Made by a program: the position numbers and the translations under genes. Positions 1 through 4,997 of a DNA stretch of 6,254 bases are shown here, piece after piece; position 1 is the stretch's first letter, and every line of letters starts with the position of its first letter. The stretch lies in contig DCGA01000039.1 in assembly GCA_002314465.1 (NCBI GenBank), positions 15,027 to 21,280 on the forward strand, in the 5' to 3' direction. The notes under the pieces were generated by a model. It searched no databases. It saw nothing but the letters and a program-made list of their open reading frames with translations, and was not told the origin of the DNA. The DNA comes from a bacterium UBA1790 (lineage in GTDB: Bacteria > Bacteroidota > Bacteroidia > Bacteroidales > Muribaculaceae).

Positions 1-203
1 GTGTCACGTCCTGTAGTGCCATATACATAGAGGCGCAGGTCTTTCTTGCTAATCACAATGAAGGCGCTGCCCTTGTCAATCTTTATGTCGGTGTTGTAAT
101 GCGCGGCCTGGTCTTCCTTGCTGCCGGCCAAGTTCTGGTCTACAACCTGAGCGCTGGCCATTGTGCCCATCATCAGGGCAAAAATCATTAGATATTTCTT
201 CAT
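1..203 (-). CDS. Secreted protein, N-terminal part only; possible L,D-transpeptidase (YkuD-like) domain
   Basis: Only the first 67 codons are in the window; the gene continues past base 1. The start is the ATG at 203-201. The protein opens with a classic Sec signal peptide: MKK, then a hydrophobic run (YLMIFALMMGTM), then ASA followed by Q, so signal peptidase I probably cleaves near residue 18. After a polar stretch comes a beta-rich segment reading FIVISKKDLRLYVYG and then GRDT. A hydrophobic strand, then a short S-K-x-x-L-x-L-Y-V-Y stretch, resembles the opening of YkuD-type L,D-transpeptidase domains, which cross-link peptidoglycan in the periplasm. The catalytic His and Cys motifs would lie outside the window, so this assignment is an inference from one weak pattern. 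That the protein is exported is much better supported. It lies 47 bp downstream of truA on the same strand and may share its transcript; I see no consensus promoter in the gap. Confidence 0.55.
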   Translation of the reverse strand, partial: MKKYLMIFALMMGTMASAQVVDQNLAGSKEDQAAHYNTDIKIDKGSAFIVISKKDLRLYVYGTTGRD

Positions 204-250
204 ATTCTGTTGTGTCCTGTATTATTAGGACTTAATTTTTCTGTTATGGT

Positions 251-988
251 TTAAATATACGGATATGTAACATCCCACAGGAACAAGGCGTTGCCGGGCA
301 TTGACATGCCGGCCTGGCAACGGTCTTTCTTCTCGATGATGTCGCAGAACTGCTCAACCGTGATCTTGTGGCAACCAACCTCGACAAGCGTACCCACGAT
401 GGCGCGCACCATGTTGCGCAGGAATCGGTCGGCAGTCACGGTAAACACCCATTGCCCGCCCTCTTGTTCCCAGCGTGCATGGGTGATGCGGCAGTTGTTG
501 GTCTTTACGTCGGTATGCAGTTTGCTGAACGACGTAAAGTCGGTGTACTGCATCATTCGCTCGGCGGCCTCGTTCATCAGATCGTAGTCAAGATTCCAGC
601 GGCAGTGCCAACTGAGCGGATACAGGAACGGAGACTTGGCTGTGTGGACGAAGTATTTGTAGGTGCGCGATGTGGCGTCAAAGCGGGCGTGGGCATCGTC
701 GTGAACAGCAAAGATGCGCTCAATGGCGATGTCCTTGCACAGGATGCTGTTGAGGTTGTGGGCCAGTCGGTCGCAGTCGGCGACGGGTTGCTCTACATCA
801 AAGTGGGCATACATGGTCGCGGCGTTAACGCCCGCATCGGTTCGCCCCGCCCCAACAATCGAGATGGGCACACGCAGCACCTGGGAGAGCGCTTTCTCAA
901 TCGTCTCCTGCACCGATGTATCATGGGGTTGAATCTGCCACCCGTGAAACTCGGCTCCGTTATATGCCAACTTTATAAAATACCTCAT
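251..988 (-). CDS. truA: tRNA pseudouridine synthase A (TruA)
   Basis: The 245-aa product has the usual TruA length. TruA isomerises uridines 38-40 of the tRNA anticodon stem-loop to pseudouridine in the cytoplasm. Visible family marks are the opening RYFIKLAYNGAEFHGWQ, the catalytic loop GAGRTDAGVNA (residues 46-56) with Asp51 as the expected nucleophile, HARFDATSRTYKY (100-112) with the active-site Tyr at about 110, DFTSFSK (150-156), and DRFLRNMVR (187-195). One oddity is that the catalytic loop reads GVN where most TruA proteins have GVH (Asn55). The ATG at 988 is supported because RYFIKLAYNG is where family members begin. A GxxExxY cassette with inverted repeats ends 10 nt upstream of this start, so truA has almost no native upstream sequence. 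It probably depends on read-through from speA or the cassette, or on a promoter I cannot recognise. Identification is secure; regulation is inferred. Confidence 0.96.
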   Translation of the reverse strand: MRYFIKLAYNGAEFHGWQIQPHDTSVQETIEKALSQVLRVPISIVGAGRTDAGVNAATMYAHFDVEQPVADCDRLAHNLNSILCKDIAIERIFAVHDDAHARFDATSRTYKYFVHTAKSPFLYPLSWHCRWNLDYDLMNEAAERMMQYTDFTSFSKLHTDVKTNNCRITHARWEQEGGQWVFTVTADRFLRNMVRAIVGTLVEVGCHKITVEQFCDIIEKKDRCQAGMSMPGNALFLWDVTYPYI

Positions 989-997
989 CTTTTATTT

Positions 998-1050
998 ATC
1001 GCACAGATTTAGTTGTACCTCTCGCAGAACCCGCAGAACTCGCAGATTTT
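998..1050 (+). repeat. Left inverted-repeat arm of the GxxExxY cassette
   Basis: The outer block ATCGCACAGA (998-1007) is followed by a divergent 8-nt spacer and an inner block starting TACCT at 1016. The inner block contains three 9-nt units, CTCGCAGAA, CCCGCAGAA and CTCGCAGAT, then TTT. The arm ends at the stop codon of the GxxExxY gene (TAA at 1052-1050). It pairs with 1460-1512 on the opposite strand. Confidence 0.85.
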
Positions 1051-1062
1051 TAAATATCTGCG
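1041..1062. repeat. Local dyad across the GxxExxY stop codon
   Basis: CGCAGAT (1041-1047) and ATCTGCG (1056-1062) form a perfect 7-bp inverted repeat around an 8-nt AT centre that contains the stop codon. The inner half is coding: it supplies the last codons (Asn-Ala-Asp-Ile). On the minus strand it is a possible weak hairpin at the 3' end of the gene. It reuses the CGCAGAT unit of the cassette arms. Confidence 0.6.
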
Positions 1063-1445
1063 TTTTCATCAAGATTATTTACAATACGGGTAATGCCTAA
1101 ATCAATATCGTGCTCATTAAAATTTACTAAATATCCCACCCTTTTGTCTGCAAGCCTTAAATAAGAAAGAAGTTGCTTTTTGTGTACCTGCAAAACGGTC
1201 TCTACCGATTTCAACTCAATTACCACAGCGTTGTTTACCAAGATGTCTATTCTTAGGTCTGTCCCCAAATTCTGCCCTTTATAAAGTATAGGGACTGAAA
1301 CTTGGCTTTGAACATGAAGACCCCGTGATTGCAACTCATATATAAGCGCCCGTTCGTAAACGGATTCAAGTAAACCCGGACCGAGCTGCTTATACACTTC
1401 GTAAACACAGCCGCGAATGATATATGTAAGTTCCCTGTATGTCAT
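1050..1445 (-). CDS. GxxExxY protein, PD-(D/E)xK nuclease-like
   Basis: The product is 131 aa from the ATG at 1445-1443. The name-giving motif is visible as GLLESVY (residues 24-30) within LGPGLLESVYERAL. It is followed by LRIDILV (Asp67) and VIELKS (Glu77, Lys79), which fit the D...ExK core of the PD-(D/E)xK nuclease fold; Glu27 would be the helix-1 acid. QLLSYLRL (91-98) and VGYLVNFN (103-110) are also typical of the family. Catalytic activity and biological role are not established for this family to my knowledge, so only the fold-like motifs are claimed. The open frame extends upstream to a TTG at 1547, but those 34 codons translate the repeat arm into low-complexity Arg/Thr/Ser sequence, so I start at the internal ATG where the family usually begins. 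TATATTTG at 1457-1450 matches a -7 box and would give a nearly leaderless transcript. The gene is AT-richer than its neighbours, which suggests transfer. Confidence 0.9.
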   Translation of the reverse strand: MTYRELTYIIRGCVYEVYKQLGPGLLESVYERALIYELQSRGLHVQSQVSVPILYKGQNLGTDLRIDILVNNAVVIELKSVETVLQVHKKQLLSYLRLADKRVGYLVNFNEHDIDLGITRIVNNLDENADI

Positions 1446-1459
1446 GAAACAAATATAAT

Positions 1460-1512
1460 AAAATCTGCGAGTTTTGCGAGTTCTGCGAGAGGTAAAACGT
1501 GTTCTGTGCGAT
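1460..1512 (-). repeat. Right inverted-repeat arm of the GxxExxY cassette
   Basis: Read on the minus strand, this is ATCGCACAGA, an 8-nt divergent spacer, TACC, then CTCGCAGAA and CTCGCAAAA units and CTCGCAGAT followed by TTT. The inner 35 nt (1460-1494) differ from the left arm (1016-1050) at only two positions. A further partial unit, GCGAGTTCTGCGCGAG at 1518-1533, lies just outside and has no partner on the left. The arm occupies the gap between speA and the GxxExxY start. Confidence 0.85.
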
Positions 1513-1535
1513 GAAATGCGAGTTCTGCGCGAGAC

Positions 1536-1556
1536 CCAACTAAGCAAAGTGGTTGG
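1536..1556 (-). terminator. Weak hairpin just after the speA stop
   Basis: On the minus strand CCAAC (1556-1552) and GTTGG (1540-1536) could form a 5-bp stem with an 11-nt loop immediately after the speA stop codon. There is no following U-run, so this is only a candidate end or processing signal for the speA transcript. Confidence 0.2.
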
Positions 1557-3479
1557 TTACTTGTTGTGCTCGAGGTAGGTATACCCATAGAGACCCGAGC
1601 GGTAGTTGCGCACGAACTCATTTCCCTCCTCGCTTGTGATCTTGCCCAGACGTATTGACTCGGTTACCCACATCTCAACGTTACGCACGAGTTGCTTGGG
1701 GCTGAACTGAACATAGTCGAGCACCTCGGCAACAGTCTCGCCGTCGATGACCTGGTTTATCTCGTAGCGGTCCTTGTACACGTCGATGTGCACAGCATTG
1801 GTGTCGCCGAAGAGGTTGTGCATGTCGCCCAGGATTTCCTGATAAGCACCCACAAGGAATACACCCAGATAATAGGGCTCGCCCTCCTTGAGTGCATGCA
1901 CCGGGAGCGAGTGGGTGATACCCTGCGGAGAGATGAAATTGGCAATCTTGCCGTCGCTGTCGCAGGTGATGTCCTGCACGGTGGCGCGGCGGTTGGGCTG
2001 CTCGTTGAGGCGCTGCAGCGGCACAACGGGGAATACCTGGTCGATTGCCCATGAGTCGGGCAACGACTGGAACAGAGAGAAGTTGCAGAAGTATTTCTCG
2101 GGGAGCATCTTCGAAACGCTGTTGAGTTCCTCGGGTGCGTGCTTCATGTCGTTGACGATAGAGTTAACGTCGCGGGCAACACTCCAGAACAACTTTTCAA
2201 CCATTGCGCGGGTGCGCAGGTCAATGAGGCCCAGAGAGAAGCGGTCGAGTGCCTCTTCGCGTATCTGCAGCGCGTCGTGCCAGTCCTCGAGCAGACGAGC
2301 CTTGTTTATCTTGTCCCAAATCTCATACAGGTCGCGCACCAGTTCGTCGTCGTCGGGGGTGACAACATCCACGTTGTCGTCCCACTTGGGCAACTGTGCG
2401 GTCTCAAGAACGTTCATCACGAGCACACTGTGGTGGGCGGTGAGTGAACGGCCGCTCTCGTTGATGATGTTGGGGTGGGGCATACCATTCTTGTTGCATG
2501 CGTCGACAAATGTGTAGACGGCATCGTTGACATACTCCTGTATCGAGTAGTTCATCGAGTAACCGCTGGCACTGTTGCGTGTGCCGTCGTAGTCAACGCC
2601 CAGTCCACCGCCTATGTCGATGAAGTCGATGTTGTAACCGAGCTTGGCAAGCTGGATGTAGAACTGCGATGCCTCGCGCAGTGCATTCTTGATGCGGCGT
2701 ATCTTGGTAATCTGGCTGCCTATGTGGAAGTGGATAAGCTTGAGGCAGTCCATCATGTTGTTGGTCTTGAGGTAGTCGAGCGCGGTAAAGAGTTCGCTGG
2801 TATTGAGGCCGAACTTGCTGCGGTCGCCTCCGCTCTCTTCCCACTTACCGCTGCCGCTGCTCGAGAGCTTGATGCGGATGCCTATGTTGGGGACAATGCC
2901 CAGGCGCTTGGCGATGGTGTTGATGAGCACGAGCTCGTTGAGTTTCTCCACAACGAGGTAGATGCGGCGGCCCATCTTCTGTGCCAGCAGTGCAAGTTCC
3001 ACGTAGCCCTCGTCCTTGTATCCGTTGCATATGATGAGCGAGTTGGCGCTGATGTCGGCCATGTTGATGGCGAGCACCGCATGGAGCTCGGGCTTAGAAC
3101 CAGCCTCAAGGCCTATGTTGAACTTCTTGCCGTGACCCACAATCTCTTCTACGACCTGTCTCATCTGGTTCACCTTGATGGGGTAGATCACGAAGTTCTG
3201 GCCGGTGTATTCATATTCCTTGGCTGCGCGCTTGAAGCAACTTGCCAGTTTCTCGATACGGTTGTCCAGGATGTCGGGGAATCGCAGCAGTATGGGCGCC
3301 GTGATGTTGCGTGTGCGCAGTTCGTCCATAACGTCTACCAGGTCGACGGGCACACAGCTCTGCTTGGGAGTCACTGTGATGTGGCCGCGGTCGTTGATAG
3401 AAAAATACTTGAGACCCCATCCGTTGATGTTGTATAGCTCGGCGCTGTCCTCAATGCGCCATTTGTTAATGCTTGCCAA
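1557..3479 (-). CDS. speA: Biosynthetic arginine decarboxylase (SpeA)
   Basis: This is a 640-aa PLP enzyme that converts arginine to agmatine, the first step of the agmatine route to putrescine and spermidine. Its length fits the SpeA family (E. coli SpeA is about 658 aa). The N-terminal alanine-racemase-like barrel has the PLP lysine in YPIKVNQ (Lys102), HFHIGSQ (250-256), the glycine loop GGGLGVDYDG (290-299) and ESGR (341-344). A family-typical insertion follows, and then the C-terminal beta domain with FQSLPDSWAIDQ (470-481), CDSDGKI (506-512, with the conserved active-site Cys506) and GDMHNLFGDT (551-560). The start is TTG at 3479-3477: there is no in-frame ATG before residue 51, an in-frame stop (TAA) lies at 3497-3495, and family members begin just before the KWRIEDSAELYNINGWG segment. 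The leader before it is A-rich, as usual in Bacteroidetes. It is transcribed divergently from the membrane regulators; no functional link is shown. No frameshift or missing key residue was seen. Confidence 0.96.
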   Translation of the reverse strand: MASINKWRIEDSAELYNINGWGLKYFSINDRGHITVTPKQSCVPVDLVDVMDELRTRNITAPILLRFPDILDNRIEKLASCFKRAAKEYEYTGQNFVIYPIKVNQMRQVVEEIVGHGKKFNIGLEAGSKPELHAVLAINMADISANSLIICNGYKDEGYVELALLAQKMGRRIYLVVEKLNELVLINTIAKRLGIVPNIGIRIKLSSSGSGKWEESGGDRSKFGLNTSELFTALDYLKTNNMMDCLKLIHFHIGSQITKIRRIKNALREASQFYIQLAKLGYNIDFIDIGGGLGVDYDGTRNSASGYSMNYSIQEYVNDAVYTFVDACNKNGMPHPNIINESGRSLTAHHSVLVMNVLETAQLPKWDDNVDVVTPDDDELVRDLYEIWDKINKARLLEDWHDALQIREEALDRFSLGLIDLRTRAMVEKLFWSVARDVNSIVNDMKHAPEELNSVSKMLPEKYFCNFSLFQSLPDSWAIDQVFPVVPLQRLNEQPNRRATVQDITCDSDGKIANFISPQGITHSLPVHALKEGEPYYLGVFLVGAYQEILGDMHNLFGDTNAVHIDVYKDRYEINQVIDGETVAEVLDYVQFSPKQLVRNVEMWVTESIRLGKITSEEGNEFVRNYRSGLYGYTYLEHNK

Positions 3480-3531
3480 TTTTTTAGTTAGTTTTTAGTT
3501 GGTTAAACAATTATATAACACCATGCCGGCC

Positions 3532-3546
3532 GGCGCCTTTTGCGCC
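3532..3546 (-). promoter_or_regulatory. GC-rich hairpin in the speA leader
   Basis: In the minus-strand leader, GGCGC and GCGCC enclose a 5-nt AAAAG loop, next to the self-complementary GCCGGCCGGC. It lies about 55-65 nt upstream of the speA start in an otherwise AT-rich leader. A role in RNA stability or translational control is possible but not shown. Confidence 0.35.
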
Positions 3547-3556
3547 TACGACACCT

Positions 3557-3570
3557 AATTTGTGCAAATT
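3557..3570. repeat. 14-bp dyad at the speA -7 box
   Basis: AATTTG, a TG centre and CAAATT form a perfect dyad that overlaps the predicted -7 element and start site of speA. The position suits an operator, but a dyad this short and AT-rich could also be chance. Confidence 0.3.
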
Positions 3571-3595
3571 TAATGAAAAAAGAGGGGGTGGCAAA
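3565..3595 (-). promoter_or_regulatory. Predicted speA promoter (Bacteroidetes type)
   Basis: On the minus strand TTTG (3595-3592) is followed by 19 nt and then TAAATTTG (3572-3565). This is an exact match to the TTTG / TAnnTTTG consensus of the primary Bacteroidetes sigma factor at the normal spacing. Transcription should begin near 3558, leaving a leader of about 80 nt before the TTG start of speA. Confidence 0.65.
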
Positions 3596-3647
3596 GGTTT
3601 TTTTGAAGTTTTTGGTCTTTTTTTTCGTTATTTGCCTTTTTTGAACA

Positions 3648-3661
3648 CACCCTTTAGGGTG
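3648..3661. repeat. CACCCT-TT-AGGGTG dyad in the divergent region
   Basis: A perfect 6+6 dyad with a 2-nt centre, GC-rich in an AT-rich setting, about midway between the two predicted promoters. It could be an operator for a dimeric regulator; this is unproven. Confidence 0.3.
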
Positions 3662-3737
3662 AAATGCCATTTTTTTAATTGCATTGTACCGTATCTTGGG
3701 ACATTTGATTTTATGTACAATTTTTTCGTTTTTTTAG

Positions 3738-3768
3738 TTGGTCTTTTTGAGAATTGGTTGTATCTTTG
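3738..3768 (+). promoter_or_regulatory. Predicted promoter of the regulator pair
   Basis: TTG (3738-3740), 20 nt, then TATCTTTG (3761-3768), which matches TAnnTTTG exactly; the -33 half matches three of four bases. The expected start site near 3774 leaves about 12 nt of leader to the ATG at 3787. It also rules out the upstream TTG at 3754 as the translation start, because that lies before the -7 box. Confidence 0.6.
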
Positions 3769-3786
3769 CACCCGGTTTTATACCTA

Positions 3787-4995
3787 ATGGAAGTTATGAG
3801 CGAATCGGTATTGATGCATATCAGATCTCTTTGTTATGGCATTAACGTTGCTGTATACGCCGCCTTTGTTGTGAGGATGGTGGATAGTATGCATCGTCAA
3901 TCCTCGCCGCATGCCCGCTTTGCTTTCCGTTGCTCGGTGGTTACTCTTATTGCGCTGGTGCTTATCAACTGCACTTGGTTCGTGTTTGACTATCTTGACA
4001 AAAACACCGATGTGTGGCTCACCGAGCATCAAACTTTACACTGGTCACTTCACATTGCCGAGATGTTTGTGGTGCCTGTTATGGGTGCTGCATTGCTGTG
4101 TATTTCCCGCCTTAAGAAGTTCAGTCCAAAGGCTATGCTGTTGTGGATGCTTCCGTTTGTATTGCTGTTTGCTCTCTATCTGGCAACGTCATGCGATGCG
4201 CTATTCTACATAGCATTTGGGTGCATGACAGTATATTGCATTGGCATCTTCATCGCAGTGGTTTACTATGTGCGCCATTACCAGACCCTGCTTAACAATA
4301 CCTATGCCAATACTTCGCAACGTGGAGTAAACTGGCTTCTCAGGCTCCTGCATTGCTTCGCATTGCTGTTCTTCTTTTGGCTTACGATGGACTTCATCGT
4401 GGGTACAATCATGGCCGATATCGTTTATGGATTATTTGGTATACTGCCATGGGCATATTTTGTGAACAGGATGCGCAAGCAGAACTTTGACATTCGCATC
4501 ATGCGCGAAATCGTCGAGAGTGGAGAGGATGAGTCGGACAATGACGAGGATGGCCCGACCGGGGAAGACTCTAACGATTCTGCTCCTGTGCCTAATGTGG
4601 TGCAACACCTCGACCTTACTCCTCACTCTGCGCTCAAGAAGTGGCAGGAACCCGAGTTTGACGAGGCGGTGCGCAGTTTCTGCAGCGACCGCAGTAACTT
4701 TACCAACTCCGAACTTAGCGTTCAGGATGTGGCTAACGGGGTTGGCAGTAACCGCACCTATGTGTCACGCTGGTGCAAGGAACAGGGTACCGACTTCAGC
4801 AGCTACATTACCGATATCCGACTCGTGTATGCCGAGCAACTGCTCGTCACAACCGATAAAACCATTGTGGAGATTGTTGACCTCTCGGGGTTCAGCAATC
4901 CGCGATATTTCCGTACAGTGTTCGCCGCTAAATACGGATGCCCGCCCAGCGAGTACCGTGCGGCTCGTGCGAGTGTTAACGACAAACAAGAGTGA
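3787..4995 (+). CDS. Membrane-tethered AraC-type regulator A (about 7 TM + HTH)
   Basis: The product is 402 aa from ATG 3787; ATG 3796 is an alternative start. Hydrophobic segments at about 12-32, 47-69, 84-107, 117-134, 139-163, 184-205 and 206-226 give about seven predicted membrane passes. A conserved loop reads NNTYANTSQRGV (170-181). A strongly acidic linker follows (about 244-264, many Glu/Asp/Ser). The C-terminal AraC/XylS DNA-binding domain spans about 284-393: the first helix-turn-helix is LSVQDVANGVGSNRTYVSRW (310-329), and the second runs from TIVEIVDLSGFSNPRYFR to GCPPSEYR (359-391). The family context implies a transcription factor held in the inner membrane whose membrane part senses or transmits a signal; ligand and targets are unknown. 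It is the first gene of a two-gene unit with paralogue B, whose start lies 2 nt after this stop. Autoregulation through the dyads upstream is possible but only inferred. Confidence 0.85.
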   Translation: MEVMSESVLMHIRSLCYGINVAVYAAFVVRMVDSMHRQSSPHARFAFRCSVVTLIALVLINCTWFVFDYLDKNTDVWLTEHQTLHWSLHIAEMFVVPVMGAALLCISRLKKFSPKAMLLWMLPFVLLFALYLATSCDALFYIAFGCMTVYCIGIFIAVVYYVRHYQTLLNNTYANTSQRGVNWLLRLLHCFALLFFFWLTMDFIVGTIMADIVYGLFGILPWAYFVNRMRKQNFDIRIMREIVESGEDESDNDEDGPTGEDSNDSAPVPNVVQHLDLTPHSALKKWQEPEFDEAVRSFCSDRSNFTNSELSVQDVANGVGSNRTYVSRWCKEQGTDFSSYITDIRLVYAEQLLVTTDKTIVEIVDLSGFSNPRYFRTVFAAKYGCPPSEYRAARASVNDKQE

Positions 4996-4997
4996 CT

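Larger units (their letters stand above)
998..1512. mobile_element. Inverted-repeat-bounded cassette carrying a GxxExxY gene
   Basis: A unit of about 515 bp is bounded by inverted repeats at 998-1050 and 1460-1512. The single gene inside (1050-1445) almost fills the space between the arms. By hand alignment the arms match at about 46 of 53 positions: a 10-nt outer block ATCGCACAGA, an 8-nt diverged spacer of identical length, and a 35-nt inner block with two mismatches. The interior is visibly AT-richer than speA and truA. There is no transposase. I do not see an obvious target-site duplication, although one base of slippage lets ATTT match just outside both arms. Calling it mobile is an inference from the symmetric ends and base composition. 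Alternatives are a structured RNA or a repeat-flanked gene fixed in place. Confidence 0.5.
3480..3786. promoter_or_regulatory. Divergent control region between speA and the regulator pair
   Basis: About 307 bp without a convincing gene, strongly AT-rich with long T-runs in the centre (3598-3640). It holds one consensus Bacteroidetes-type promoter for each direction, the speA leader with a GC-rich hairpin, and two short dyads (3557-3570 and 3648-3661). A 75-codon open frame across 3560-3787 overlaps both promoters and translates to Phe-rich sequence from the T-runs, so I do not treat it as a gene. Confidence 0.7.

Noticed and set aside
214..231. GTCCT/AGGAC hairpin followed by a T-rich stretch between truA and the secreted protein gene
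   Set aside because: The T-run is on the plus strand, where no gene ends here; the stem is only 5 bp. It is not useful as a terminator for the minus-strand genes.
368..1012. Plus-strand open frame (214 codons) opposite truA
   Set aside because: It is a shadow of truA; its composition mirrors the conserved gene and it has no domain of its own.
1446..1547. N-terminal extension of the GxxExxY gene to a TTG at 1547
   Set aside because: The extra 34 residues are Arg/Thr/Ser repeats translated from the inverted-repeat arm; family proteins begin near the internal Met at 1445.
2475..3437. Long plus-strand open frame (320 codons) opposite speA
   Set aside because: It is antisense to a clearly conserved enzyme, has no recognisable domain, and is explained by the GC-biased codon pattern of speA.
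3663..3685. AATGC/GCATT inverted repeat in the divergent region
   Set aside because: A 5-bp stem with a 13-nt AT-rich loop is expected by chance in such sequence.
3754..3786. Upstream TTG start for regulator A
   Set aside because: It lies before the TATCTTTG -7 box, so the mRNA would not include it.
3560..3787. 75-codon plus-strand ORF upstream of regulator A
   Set aside because: It spans both predicted promoters, is Phe-rich because of T-runs, and shows no domain or conserved start.
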